A stretch of DNA of 64,000 bases from CAVRXT01 sp963725655 (GTDB lineage: Bacteria; Acidobacteriota; Terriglobia; Acidiferrales; UBA7541), in NCBI GenBank assembly GCA_963725655.1, contig CAVRYY010000001.1, positions 124,001 to 188,000 on the forward strand. Reading direction: 5' to 3'. Numbering within the stretch: position 1 is the stretch's first letter; every line of letters begins with the position of its first letter. A model generated the notes under the pieces. It saw only the letters and a list, made by a program, of their open reading frames with translations. It did no database searches and was not told the DNA's origin. Positions 40,324-49,232 of this stretch are shown one piece after another. The position numbers were made by a program, and so were the translations under genes.

Positions 40324-41349
40324 TCAGGAAACGCGAGTTCGATTCTGCACTGCAACGGGGCGTTTTTCTCGATATGAGCGCTCCGCTGCCTCCGCGGCGG
40401 CTATCGCCTGACGGCCTTCAAATGCATCAACTTTTGGTTCATTGTCGGCGAGGATCGTTTGCACGAAGTCGCGCATTTCGTCCAGGTATCCATCCTTGAA
40501 GCGAACCAGGAAGTGATCGACGACGTCGGTTCTTGCCCCATGGGCTGTTAGCACTACCTCGGCGGTTTGCTGCAGATATCCGGTGATGATGGTGCCTTTC
40601 GAACCCACCACCTCCGTGCGGATATCGTAGCCGTAGCCGGCTTGCATGTAATTCTCCACCGCACCGAGGGCTCCCCGTGAAAACTTCATGCTGACCAGGG
40701 CCGTGTCAATATCGTTGTATTGTGCAAGTTCCGGGCATACCAGAACCGCGCCATACGCGTGGATCTCGGAGATTTCGTCGTTCATTAGCCACCGGCCCAG
40801 ATCGAGGTCGTGTACCGTTGAATCCTGGAAAAACATGCCGTTGACGCCGCTGGCCATGTAACTAGCAGACGGAGGCGCCGGGTCGCGAGCGAGCGACTTG
40901 AAAATCACAGGATCGCCGATTTCGCCTGCCTCAATTCGCTGTTTGGCTCTCACATTGGGAGGATCATAGCGGCGCACGTGCCCCACCTGGACCCGCACTC
41001 TGGCCTCTCTTGTAACTTCCAGCATCTCGTCAGCTTCTTCCAGCGTCAGCGTAAATGGCTTCTCGCAGAAGATATCCTTGCCGGCCTGTGCACACACGCG
41101 TATCGCGGCGCCATGGAATTTCGCGGGCGTCGCGATTACGATGGCCTGAATGTCGGGGCGCTCGACCAGTGCTTCCACAGTGCTGTAATACTGCTTCATT
41201 TCAAGCTCGGAGGCCGCCCTCTCGGCGCGCTTCAAATCAGCGTCGGCCACCGCAACCAATCGCGCCCCGGGAATCAAACAGCGTATGTTTTGAGCATGCT
41301 GCTTGCCCATGGCGCCGACACCAAGAACTCCGATGCCCAACTTCCGCAT
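40324..41349 (-). CDS. Gfo/Idh/MocA-family oxidoreductase (inositol 2-dehydrogenase-like)
   Basis: A 341-residue NAD(P)-dependent sugar or inositol dehydrogenase. I start at ATG 41349 (GAGGG seven bases upstream), where the Rossmann fold begins as KLGIGVLGVGAMGKQHAQNI; a longer upstream frame would run into the preceding gene. EKP with catalytic Lys is in FCEKPFTLTLEEAD, and the substrate-side HDLDLGRW motif follows near residue 180. Length fits IolG (about 335-345). The gene follows the beta-mannosidase-like GH2 by 145 bases on the same strand and is probably co-transcribed from the IclR-type promoter at 44.6 kb. Alternative substrates are many in this family. Confidence 0.87.
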   Translation of the reverse strand: MRKLGIGVLGVGAMGKQHAQNIRCLIPGARLVAVADADLKRAERAASELEMKQYYSTVEALVERPDIQAIVIATPAKFHGAAIRVCAQAGKDIFCEKPFTLTLEEADEMLEVTREARVRVQVGHVRRYDPPNVRAKQRIEAGEIGDPVIFKSLARDPAPPSASYMASGVNGMFFQDSTVHDLDLGRWLMNDEISEIHAYGAVLVCPELAQYNDIDTALVSMKFSRGALGAVENYMQAGYGYDIRTEVVGSKGTIITGYLQQTAEVVLTAHGARTDVVDHFLVRFKDGYLDEMRDFVQTILADNEPKVDAFEGRQAIAAAEAAERSYREKRPVAVQNRTRVS

Positions 41350-41494
41350 AGATGATCCCTCGATTCGCAATCCCAACTCGATCGTTGCTGAACATAAGAC
41401 TAGCGAAGGGTATAACCGAGAAATGCCAGTGCATTGATGATCGACGCCGGACGAGAAACGATTTGCAAGATCAAACGCGTGAACCTCAAACGCG

Positions 41495-44470
41495 TCACCG
41501 CGGACGCAGGTCCGTCGCCACCGCATTCCAGGCAGAAAGCCGAATCGTTAAGTCCGCTTGCGTCGCCACTGGCGGCTTCGCGACCGGGTCCAAGCCAGCC
41601 ATGTCCAGACGCACTGTTCCTGTCACCGAAACTTTCTCGCCGGGAGACAGCCAAAAATAGTTGTCGCTCCAGATCACCGAGTAGACGTCGGGCAAGACCT
41701 CGAGCGAGACCGGATACGCCGGAATCTCGCCGGTATTCTCAACCGTAACGGTTACTTCAGCTTCCTTTTTCGATGTTTGTTTGAATTGCGCATTGCCCTG
41801 GAGTTTGGTTGGATTCGCTTCGATTTGGGGACGCAGCCACGGACCGGTCTGGGTTAGAGGTTCTGCCACCGGCGAGGCTTGCCACTCTCTTCGAGTGGTG
41901 GGATCGGCCAGCATCTGCAGCACGCGCAACCAGTAGTTTCGGCGTGAAAGTCGTGTGCCGCGGCCGTCGGTCAACGTCAACTCGAGAAAAAGATATCCTT
42001 CCGGGGTGTTGGCGGCAATTGGCCAGCTCAAATCGTGGGACTCGCACGCGTAGTTGTTAGCGGGAACCTCGATATCCCATTTGTCTTCATGGACTTTCCG
42101 AAGGCCCTGGTCGAAGATGCGGGCGGTGATATGGGCGTTTTTCAAAATGCGGTCGTGGTCGTTGAGCGCAAACACGGAGGCTCTAAAGGTGTCTCCGGGA
42201 CCCCAGGAAAAAAAACCGGTGTCGGCCATTACGTGAACCGGTTCGTTGGCTCGCTTGGCGGCGTAAAACGGTATCTGGGGCTGACCGAACCAATCGATGA
42301 TGTGCCAGCTATTGGCAACCGGCCCGAGCGAATTGTAAGTCCACAATGCCTCGCCACCGGTGTAGGGAAATTGCGCGCGCCAATGTTCGAGCACGCAACC
42401 GAGATTGTGCTCGTAACACATCTGACTGTAATTAATCAGGTGCTCCAGGTCGGCTTTTCCGAGGTCTCCGTACCACGAAGCACGCTGCCAGCTCTTCACG
42501 AAAGTGTAATTGAGTTCGGCGCTGCGGTCCCGGATGGTTCGGAACCTGCTTTTGAAAGCCTCTACGTCGTATCCTACCGGTTTCATCTGGAGTTCTTCGG
42601 CGGGGATTATTCTTTTGAGCAGCGAAAGATTGGCAAAACTACTAAAGGACCATTCGGAAATGAAGTAGTGCCCCCGGCCAAAGAGCTTGTGATACCAGTT
42701 TTCGTCAGCGGTATACATCGATTGTGGCTCGTAGGCGTGATAATCGCCGCCGCACGGCGAGTTCATGCGGAACGGCCGGCTGCCATCGTACGCCGCGAAA
42801 ATTTCTCGGATCAATCCTAGTAAGGGTTCGATGCCGTCGGCGAACGGGTCATATTCGTTTCCGCCAACGTAAACGCCAATCGACGGATGCTGCCGAATCC
42901 GCATTACCGTTTGCGTGAGCTGTTCCCGCCACACGGGTAGTGTGGTAGTTCCGGGAAAGTCCGCCCAATTGAGTGGGACCTCTTGCCAGACAACCATTCC
43001 GAGTTCATCGCAGAGGTTGTAAAACTGTTCGGTTTCAAAGATCGAAGTACCGCCATTCAGCCGTAGCAGATTCAGTCCGTTTGATTTGGCCGCGCGAATC
43101 ATCCACTCTTCGCGCTCCGGAGACAGGGCCAGCACATCATCGCTGGTCATCCAACATGCGCCCTTGGCGTAAAACGGGCGCCCGTTGGCCACCCACAGGT
43201 ACATGTAGGCTTCATCTTCGAGTGTTTGATCCACCGTAGTTATTCGCGGATATTCCGGACTGGCAGGATTTCTCCTAAGCTCGAGGGTGCGGACACCGAA
43301 CCGACTGGTGATCGAATCTAAGGCGGCATTGTCCTTCGACAGCTTCAATTCCAGCCGGTACAGGGGTTGATCGCCCATACCATTTGGCCACCACAATTTC
43401 GGATTGTTTAGCTTGATTTCATGCTCCCAAAAGGAAAATGCGACGGGAACCTTTTGTGTAAATCTCTGTTTCCACACCACCGCATCGCTACCGACTTCGA
43501 TGATCTGTGCCTCGAAAACGCCGTCGAAGGGCTGGCCAGTGTTGGTCACCATCGCTTGCGCCCACAGCATGGCGGAGTCTGATGCGATGGCGTCGGTGCG
43601 CACAAACGGCGCCTCCAGATACGCCTGGCCAGTCACCACTATACGAATCGGTTGTTCCAGGCCCATGGTTCGATAGCGATTTCCCCACTGATAGCTCTCC
43701 GCGTCCTGGGCGTCGGGCTTCACCACCCTTGGTTTCCGGTTTTCGCTGGAGCTGTCAAAGTTCGGAATCATGTCGTGCGACTCGTGCACCAATCGCACCA
43801 GCAGTTCGTGCTCTTTGCCGAAGACTACCTTGTCGGTGATATCGAACGTAGGGCCGCCATACGCGCCCTCGTGCGCCCCCAGAAACTCTCCGTCCAGCCA
43901 GACCATTCCCCAGTAATCCATGGCATCGAAGCGCACCCGGACTACCGAACCACGCCACTGCTCCGAGATCTTGAATCGTCTCCGCAGATGCCAATCTCTC
44001 TGTTGAATCCACTGCAGCTTCTTGAAATTGTCCCCGAACCATAGATTCGGCACCTGCCCCGCTTCCATCAGTGCATATTGAACTGGCCGGGGCATCTGCA
44101 CCTTCAACCAACGGCTATCCGAGGCATATAGGCCTGGCGGGCTCATCGTGTCGGCTTCGGTCAATTCCCAGCCGTCACTCAGGGTGATCTGCCAGCCCAG
44201 CGCACTACCCGACGCCGCGGCCGATCCGTACTCGACCCTAGGCTGCACCGGGCTAGCGGCGAATGCGCGCGCCGCAGCGAGTTGCTGCAAAAGCTCCAGG
44301 TCGCCGCCGATGGCCCCTGCGCCGCTGGGCGTTACTGAAACCTGCCCGGCTGATTGCGCCGCGCCATGAAGTGGAGCGGGCGTAAGGCCGCTAGTCAGGG
44401 CGGTGGCGGCGCCGGTTCCGAGAAGCGCCAGCCAATCCCGCCTCGAGATATCTCCGCGTTTCATGTTCAC
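41495..44470 (-). CDS. exported GH2 beta-mannosidase-like enzyme
   Basis: A 991-residue GH2 enzyme with Tat-type signal (SRRDWLALLGTGAATALTSG). Sugar-binding domain about 115-290 (FDAMDYWGMVWLDGEFLGAHEG), Ig-like domain about 290-420 (WWPNGMGDQPLYRL), TIM barrel about 420-760, further beta domains to the end. E539 in VGGNEYDP is the acid/base and E606 in FISEWSF the nucleophile. The GGNEYDP stretch and the WWPNG motif are typical of beta-mannosidases and exo-beta-glucosaminidases. Together with three GH38 enzymes it points to a mannose-containing glycan. It has its own IclR-type operator and promoter 130-190 bases upstream and precedes an oxidoreductase gene. Confidence 0.85.
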   Translation of the reverse strand: MNMKRGDISRRDWLALLGTGAATALTSGLTPAPLHGAAQSAGQVSVTPSGAGAIGGDLELLQQLAAARAFAASPVQPRVEYGSAAASGSALGWQITLSDGWELTEADTMSPPGLYASDSRWLKVQMPRPVQYALMEAGQVPNLWFGDNFKKLQWIQQRDWHLRRRFKISEQWRGSVVRVRFDAMDYWGMVWLDGEFLGAHEGAYGGPTFDITDKVVFGKEHELLVRLVHESHDMIPNFDSSSENRKPRVVKPDAQDAESYQWGNRYRTMGLEQPIRIVVTGQAYLEAPFVRTDAIASDSAMLWAQAMVTNTGQPFDGVFEAQIIEVGSDAVVWKQRFTQKVPVAFSFWEHEIKLNNPKLWWPNGMGDQPLYRLELKLSKDNAALDSITSRFGVRTLELRRNPASPEYPRITTVDQTLEDEAYMYLWVANGRPFYAKGACWMTSDDVLALSPEREEWMIRAAKSNGLNLLRLNGGTSIFETEQFYNLCDELGMVVWQEVPLNWADFPGTTTLPVWREQLTQTVMRIRQHPSIGVYVGGNEYDPFADGIEPLLGLIREIFAAYDGSRPFRMNSPCGGDYHAYEPQSMYTADENWYHKLFGRGHYFISEWSFSSFANLSLLKRIIPAEELQMKPVGYDVEAFKSRFRTIRDRSAELNYTFVKSWQRASWYGDLGKADLEHLINYSQMCYEHNLGCVLEHWRAQFPYTGGEALWTYNSLGPVANSWHIIDWFGQPQIPFYAAKRANEPVHVMADTGFFSWGPGDTFRASVFALNDHDRILKNAHITARIFDQGLRKVHEDKWDIEVPANNYACESHDLSWPIAANTPEGYLFLELTLTDGRGTRLSRRNYWLRVLQMLADPTTRREWQASPVAEPLTQTGPWLRPQIEANPTKLQGNAQFKQTSKKEAEVTVTVENTGEIPAYPVSLEVLPDVYSVIWSDNYFWLSPGEKVSVTGTVRLDMAGLDPVAKPPVATQADLTIRLSAWNAVATDLRPR

Positions 44471-44601
44471 CGGGCTCCACTCTCAGGGAAGATAATATGG
44501 GTTCGCACGATTACCGCGCTCGTCGACCCGCACCAAAGCCAGTGGGCGTTATCCAATGGAAAGACGGACGAGGTACGAGCCCGACTCCGGCAAGGCGGCT
44601 C

Positions 44602-44630
44602 ATCCTACAAAAATGAAATTGCAGCGTCAA
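44602..44630 (-). promoter_or_regulatory. sigma70 promoter of the beta-mannosidase-like gene
   Basis: On the minus strand TTGACG (44630-44625) and TAGGAT (44607-44602) have a 17-base spacer, the same elements and spacing as the TonB receptor promoter at 30.2 kb. Transcription starting near 44595 leaves a leader of about 125 bases. Confidence 0.7.
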
Positions 44631-44649
44631 CAACAATTTCGGATACTTG

Positions 44650-44662
44650 TCCGTAATACGGA
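44650..44662. promoter_or_regulatory. exact IclR-type palindrome before the beta-mannosidase-like gene
   Basis: Third exact copy of TCCGTATTACGGA (written TCCGTAATACGGA on the plus strand), 19 bases upstream of the -35 box at 44630. It lies between the GH2 gene and the end of the IclR gene, 43 bases from the latter's stop codon. Confidence 0.78.
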
Positions 44663-44704
44663 ACGGCGCAAACGGCGGACGACGGAGCAGGTTGTTCAGC
44701 CTGG

Positions 44705-45574
44705 CTAGGTCCGGGAAGTACTCGATGGGCGTTTCGTTCCGGACGGAGCCGATCCATCAGGCGGAAACACGTTCGGCGACAACATGCGGGAAGTCGCCGA
44801 GGCGGCGTCCCGAACCCCCTCTTGGACCTGAGAAAGCTTCGGCTCCATCCGTGGTGCCGGACCGGATACGCTGATACCCGCGATCACGCGTCCGGACTGG
44901 TCGAATATCGGCGCAGCCACACAGATCACCCCGCTCAGATTCTCCTCCATGTCGAGCGCCACCATTCTTTCGCGAACCGACGCCAGATGTTCCAGAAAGT
45001 GCTTTTTCTGAGTGATTGTCTTGGGCGTCATTTTCACCATGGGATGTTTGTCGAGGATCGCTTCAATTTCCTTCTCGGGGAGAAACGCCAGAATCGTTTT
45101 CCCCAGGGATGTGCTGTGCACCGGATTTCGTTCCCCGGGAACCGCGGCAATGCGCAAGGAACTGGAGCTCTGTAGTACCTCGATATAAGCCACTTGCCCG
45201 TTATCCAGAACACCTAGATTGACGGTTTCGCCGAAGCGGAGCAGCAGATTCTGCATCACGCTCTTGGCGACAGACTGCAACCGGCGAAAGTGCACGGCTG
45301 GTCCGGTAAGTTCAAAGAACTTTGAAGCAAACTGATAGTGTCCGGCCACGCCATCCTTTTCGACGTAACCCAGCTTTTCCAGGGAATAAAGTATTCGATG
45401 CACTGTGGTTCTCGCGAACGGAAGTGCGGCGGCAATCTCCGAAAACGGAACCGGCCGATGCTTGCTGCCGGTTTCAATAAAGTACTCGAGCACGGAGAAT
45501 ATTTTCCCCATAACCTCAATGTAGTTTTTGTCTTCCTGGCGTCGCTTCGGTTTGCTCGACCGTTTGTTGGCCAT
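44705..45574 (-). CDS. IclR-family transcriptional regulator of the glycan locus
   Basis: A 289-residue IclR-type regulator. I start at ATG 45574 (MANKRSSKPKRRQ, GAGAGG upstream). A basic N-terminal tail precedes the winged helix-turn-helix (about 20-80, with IAAALPFARTTVHRILYSLEKLGYVEKDG) and the effector-binding IclR domain (about 95-270, VHSTSLGKTILAFLPEKEIEAIL and CVAAPIFDQSGRVIAGISVSGP). Members such as KdgR sense 2-keto-3-deoxy sugar acids, which is exactly the class of intermediate predicted from the dehydratase in the catabolic operon. The three identical palindromes at regulon promoters look like IclR operators, so this is the likely regulator. Activation or repression is not proven; site positions upstream of -35 favour activation. 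Confidence 0.9.
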   Translation of the reverse strand: MANKRSSKPKRRQEDKNYIEVMGKIFSVLEYFIETGSKHRPVPFSEIAAALPFARTTVHRILYSLEKLGYVEKDGVAGHYQFASKFFELTGPAVHFRRLQSVAKSVMQNLLLRFGETVNLGVLDNGQVAYIEVLQSSSSLRIAAVPGERNPVHSTSLGKTILAFLPEKEIEAILDKHPMVKMTPKTITQKKHFLEHLASVRERMVALDMEENLSGVICVAAPIFDQSGRVIAGISVSGPAPRMEPKLSQVQEGVRDAASATSRMLSPNVFPPDGSAPSGTKRPSSTSRT

Positions 45575-46039
45575 TTCGAACCTCTCACGTTTGCGATGGG
45601 AGACCGATTCGCGACTATATGCGGCGACTTTCGACAAAACGCCCTGCGAGCGATACCTGTTGAACGTCTCCGGCAGCAAGAATACCCGTTTTTTCGGTTT
45701 TTTGATCTGGCCACATACCCAATCGCTCGGAGACTAATTCACATGGGGAGCAGGAAGGCCAACACAACGGCAGTCGATGATTGCGGTTGCAGCTGGGAGG
45801 CGAAATTTCGCCTTTTCTTGAACAAGTTGCTGAAGGAGGCGGGCGATTCTGCGAAGAGCGCCGAAATTGTCGTAACAGGGCCAAAACCGCAGCGGGTGAC
45901 ATTTCCAACCTACACCTGGCCCGGCATACTTTGTCAAGTTCGGAATCGAGACTCGCGATCACGGTATCTGCGAGTTCTATTTGCACTTACACTGGACTAA
46001 CGTTATTGGCGGGCCACGAAAGTTGGAGTGGAGTCTTTC
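45575..46039. other. intergenic region upstream of the IclR gene
   Basis: The 465 bases separate the IclR gene from the preceding minus-strand gene. On the minus strand TTGACA (45937-45932) is followed after 17 bases by TGTAGG (45914-45909), a possible but weak promoter about 335 bases from the IclR start. No copy of the regulon palindrome is present, so autoregulation through it is not suggested. I see no convincing coding sequence. Confidence 0.3.
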
Positions 46040-47437
46040 TCAAAATCCCGGCTTGCCGGGTCGCTTCCGCCCCATCAAATATTCGACAAAATTCGGCCTG
46101 ACCTCGTAATCGGTAAGTTCGTAGTCAACCACGCCTTCACCCGACACCACCTGAGCCTTTTGCGGCACAAGATGCTGATCGGTCCAGCATTCAAATGTTG
46201 AATTCACCCACCCGCCAGCATAGCTGAGTTTATAGTGGCCAGAATCCGTTGCCCCATCGAACGAGGGCCCATTGGTCCCCACTAGACGTTCGGCAGTCGC
46301 AGGTTGAACTTCCAGGCAAGCCCCACGATATCTGTTGGCGATGTGAACCAGCCGGGGAAAGTGATGAACCTGACCCGGGCTAAGGGAAAGATGCTGTAGC
46401 CAGAAAGTTGAGACAACGGGGTAGTTTACAGAATGGAATGCAGAACTCACTATGGCGGATTGTTTTTGCAAGAAAGGGAAGGCTCCCGGCCGCAACCTGA
46501 GCAAGTAGACGTTATTTCGGAAGAAAAAGGTTTCAAAATAGTGGGTCTCCTCGGCGCCTGCTCCTTCGCCAATGTTCCAATGGCACGATTCTGAAACGTA
46601 CTTCCAGCGGCCCTCTGCACCGAGCACCGCTTGAAAACGGCTGGTCCTGCGACCCAAATGCTCTTCGGCTAAAACGTGGATCCTCCCAGTCGGATCCATA
46701 GCAAGTGACCACGGGAGGTCACCGTGTGGTCCGTTCGAAGGCGAAGATACGCTATAAACGCCCCTGGCGAGTAACTCCAAGGCCGAGCCAGGCGAGACAA
46801 CCGTTCGTTTGTCTTCAGGATAAGATTCGAGTTCCCAGCGGTATTCATTTTCTTCAGAAGCCCAGCAAATCAGGGTACCGTTTTCGTCAATCCAGTGATG
46901 GGTTGACCCGAATCGTTCACTACGATATTTGGTTGTCGAGAATTGTCCGGCGGGCACGCGAATGGCGTCGGTGCCGACGCGTTCCACTTGCACTTGCATC
47001 CGACGGTGATGCATGTCCTCGACGTCGACAGCGTCCAGTGTTTGAACCTTTGGACCGCCCTCATCGTAACGCGATAGCAGCAGCGATTCGAGCGGGCCCC
47101 AGAAACCCAAAAGCGGAGCATCGGCGCTGCACGGCACGCTATTCCAGCACGTCCCTAGCACCGAACCTTCCCAACTCCCTCGAATCGCTTTGCCGTCGTG
47201 GCTGAAGAGGTAGCAAAAGTCAACTGAGTACTCGGAGCTACCCACCCAAGCCCCCGAATCGAAATTTCCAGCTGGATCGAAAGTCACAAACACAAAACGG
47301 TCGAGTACCGGGCCCCAGAACTCGAGACGCTCACGGACTAGATAGGTGCGTGAGCCGTCTGGGTGCAAGAACTGGGTGAGTTCGGAAAATCCGACTGGAC
47401 CTCCCGTTCCCGTCACTACGTATCGTGATCGAAGCAT
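46040..47437 (-). CDS. unrecognised 465-residue protein
   Basis: A long, compositionally normal coding sequence; I do not recognise its family. The ATG at 47437 (product starts MLRSRYVVTGTGG) is my preferred start; a GTG at 47497 would add 20 highly charged residues. There is no signal peptide or membrane segment. The sequence is rich in Trp, Tyr and Phe and in short beta strands. Two regions, about residues 115-200 (VERVGTDAIRVPAGQFSTTKY with THHWIDENGTLICWASEEN) and about 410-460 (SGHYKLSYAGGWVNSTFECW with YELTDYEV), look like related beta-barrel units in which a strand pair precedes a W-x-D segment, somewhat like DUF3108-type domains. It stands alone between the IclR region and an NTF2-like gene. 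Confidence 0.6.
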   Translation of the reverse strand: MLRSRYVVTGTGGPVGFSELTQFLHPDGSRTYLVRERLEFWGPVLDRFVFVTFDPAGNFDSGAWVGSSEYSVDFCYLFSHDGKAIRGSWEGSVLGTCWNSVPCSADAPLLGFWGPLESLLLSRYDEGGPKVQTLDAVDVEDMHHRRMQVQVERVGTDAIRVPAGQFSTTKYRSERFGSTHHWIDENGTLICWASEENEYRWELESYPEDKRTVVSPGSALELLARGVYSVSSPSNGPHGDLPWSLAMDPTGRIHVLAEEHLGRRTSRFQAVLGAEGRWKYVSESCHWNIGEGAGAEETHYFETFFFRNNVYLLRLRPGAFPFLQKQSAIVSSAFHSVNYPVVSTFWLQHLSLSPGQVHHFPRLVHIANRYRGACLEVQPATAERLVGTNGPSFDGATDSGHYKLSYAGGWVNSTFECWTDQHLVPQKAQVVSGEGVVDYELTDYEVRPNFVEYLMGRKRPGKPGF

Positions 47438-47709
47438 ACGATGTTCTTTCTCTTGTTCCTCACGAAGGGTTTGAGTTCTGTTCTTTGCTTTCCGCACACT
47501 CGCCGCGATCTTGCTTTAGATCCGTTCCGCGAGAGAGGCAATATACTCTTTTTGAGACGGATGTCTATCTACCGTTGCACGTGCCGCCGCACTCGAATGG
47601 CTGCTGTTTGGTTTGACATTTCACAATTCGCTTGACCCATTTGGGTTCGAGGAATACTCTCCCGCATATTTTGGCGAGCACGGTGGCTCGAGGCCACGGA
47701 GGAAAGACG

Positions 47710-48258
47710 ATGCGCAAAGAATGGTTAGGCGGTGTAATCCTGTTGATCGCTCTAGTGACTGTGATAGCAATGCGGCCCGCGGAACTCAAGCCGAGAAGTA
47801 TTTCCATCTCATCGGCCGCGAACTCCAGTGCTGTTGCGCAGATTCAACAGAAGGTTGACGAATTCCGGCATTCCGTGCTGGCCATGAGTATGCCGGGAAT
47901 GGCAAACTACTATTGGAATTCGCCAGATGTAGTGGTGTTCGATGTGGTTCCGCCCCTCCGCTATGTTGGTTGGGACTCGTTCCGCCAGGATTGGCAAGGA
48001 TTCTTTGACAGCTTCGAAAAAATCAGCGTCTACGATTGGACCGACGTTCATATCGAGGCTGAAGGAGATATGGGTTGGATGCGCGCGCTGGTGCACATGG
48101 TCGGAACATTCAAGGATGGGAAGAGCATCGACATGGCATTTCGAGACACGGCCATCTTTGAGCGCAAAGGCGGAAAATGGGTTGTGGTACACGATCACGG
48201 CTCCGTGCCGATCGAATTCGAAACGCAGAAGGCCATTTTCAACGCACCGCCGCAGTAG
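47710..48258 (+). CDS. membrane-anchored or exported NTF2-like (SnoaL/DUF4440-type) protein
   Basis: A 182-residue protein. ATG 47710 is chosen because GGAGGAAAG precedes it; a longer frame has no binding site. Residues 6-24 (WLGGVILLIALVTVIAM) form a signal anchor. Residues about 45-170 form an NTF2-like cone: helix QIQQKVDEFRHSVLAMSMPGM, the YYWNSPDVVVFDVVPP strand, GWDSFRQDWQGFF, and the paired strands WMRALVHMVGTF and AIFERKGGKWVVVHDHGSVPI. Such proteins include SnoaL-like enzymes, ketosteroid isomerase-like folds and many with no known activity. It is monocistronic and has an IS element 83 bases downstream. Confidence 0.75.
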   Translation: MRKEWLGGVILLIALVTVIAMRPAELKPRSISISSAANSSAVAQIQQKVDEFRHSVLAMSMPGMANYYWNSPDVVVFDVVPPLRYVGWDSFRQDWQGFFDSFEKISVYDWTDVHIEAEGDMGWMRALVHMVGTFKDGKSIDMAFRDTAIFERKGGKWVVVHDHGSVPIEFETQKAIFNAPPQ

Positions 48259-48341
48259 CGGGACATGGTCTTGGTCATTTAAGTCACAATCCGCAACCAT
48301 CACGCGAAAAGGTTGTGGCGGTGGGTTGCGATTCACGACTT

Positions 48342-48357
48342 GAAGTTATCTCATAAA
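48342..48357 (+). repeat. left terminal inverted repeat of the IS5-family element
   Basis: GAAGTTATCTCATAAA, matching the right end in 14 of 16 positions with the core ATCTCATAAA perfectly conserved. Confidence 0.75.
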
Positions 48358-48412
48358 CACTTTCAAGCGACTGATGAGTTGAAACTTATGTGGAAGAGCG
48401 TAAATCCAGAGC

Positions 48413-49182
48413 ATGGACCTTACCGACGCCCAATGGGCGGTGCTCGATCCACTGTTCCGTCCGCGGCGGCGGTCCGATGGACGTGGCCGACCTTGGCGCG
48501 ACACGCGCGCCGTGGTCAACGGAGTGCTGTGGATCTTGCGCACCGGCGCTCCCTGGCACGATCTGCCGAATCGCTATCCGCCCTATCAAACCTGTCATCG
48601 CCGCTTTCAGCACTGGCAGCGTTCCGGAGTGCTATTGCAATTGCTCCAGAAGCTGGCCGAGGACTTACGCGACCGCGGCAAGCTCGATCTGAGCGAAGCG
48701 TTCGTCGACGCCAGCTTCAGCTCGGCGAAAAAAGGGGCTCTGCCATCGGCCCTACTCGACGCGGTAAGGGCAGCAAAATCATGGCGATCAGCGACGGCCA
48801 TGGTCTTCCTCTCGCCGTGCTCGTGGCCAGCGCTTCGCCGCATGAAACCAAACTCGTCGAAGCCACCCTCGAAGAGCGATTCTTCGCCGATCTCCCCCAA
48901 CGGTTAATCGGCGATCGCGCCTACGACAGCGACCGCCTCGATCAACGATTGATGCAGCACTACGGCATCGAGATGATTGCACCTCACACTTCCGCTCGCA
49001 CTAGAACTCTGACTCAGGATGGCCGTGTGCTTCGGCGTTATCGCCGACGATGGAAAGTCGAACGCTTGTTTGCCTGGTTGCATAATTATCGCCGCATCGT
49101 GGTTCGCTGGGAACGCCACCCAGAAAATTTTCTCGCCATGGTTCACTTGGCTTCCGCCATCATCCTTCTGAGGCATTTATGA
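48413..49182 (+). CDS. IS5-family DDE transposase made by -1 frameshift
   Basis: The N-terminal frame starts at ATG 48413 (MDLTDAQWAVLDPLF) and reads to the slippery run AAAAAAGGGG at 48728-48737. The C-terminal frame is -1 relative to it and continues GSAIGPTRRGKGSK to TGA at 49180-49182, overlapping the right inverted repeat. The joined protein is about 256 residues, normal for this group. DDE residues are D in FVDASF (N-terminal frame), D in LIGDRAYDSD and E in RRRWKVERLFAW. Without frameshifting the first frame would give a 164-residue protein lacking two of the three catalytic acids. Programmed frameshifting is known in IS427-like members; a simple inactivating mutation is the alternative. 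Confidence 0.85.
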
Positions 49183-49191
49183 GATGGCTTC
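49176..49191 (-). repeat. right terminal inverted repeat of the IS5-family element
   Basis: Read on the minus strand GAAGCCATCTCATAAA. It overlaps the last codons of the transposase. Confidence 0.75.
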
Positions 49192-49232
49192 TTATGGCAT
49201 GACCAGCGGTGTCAGGAATAGAGGCCGCTAGA

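Larger units (their letters stand above)
48342..49191 (+). mobile_element. complete IS5-family insertion sequence, about 850 bp
   Basis: The element is bounded by imperfect inverted repeats, GAAGTTATCTCATAAA at 48342-48357 and, on the opposite strand, GAAGCCATCTCATAAA at 49191-49176 (14 of 16 identical). It contains one transposase in two overlapping frames. The transposase type and the frameshift arrangement fit the IS427-like branch of IS5. Flanking bases TT on both sides could be a short target duplication but are too short to be sure. Both ends and all catalytic residues are intact, so it may be active. Confidence 0.85.

Noticed and set aside
41350..41526. Upstream extension of the Gfo/Idh/MocA gene by 59 codons
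   Set aside because: It overlaps the end of the GH2 gene and precedes the normal family start, which has its own GAGGG.
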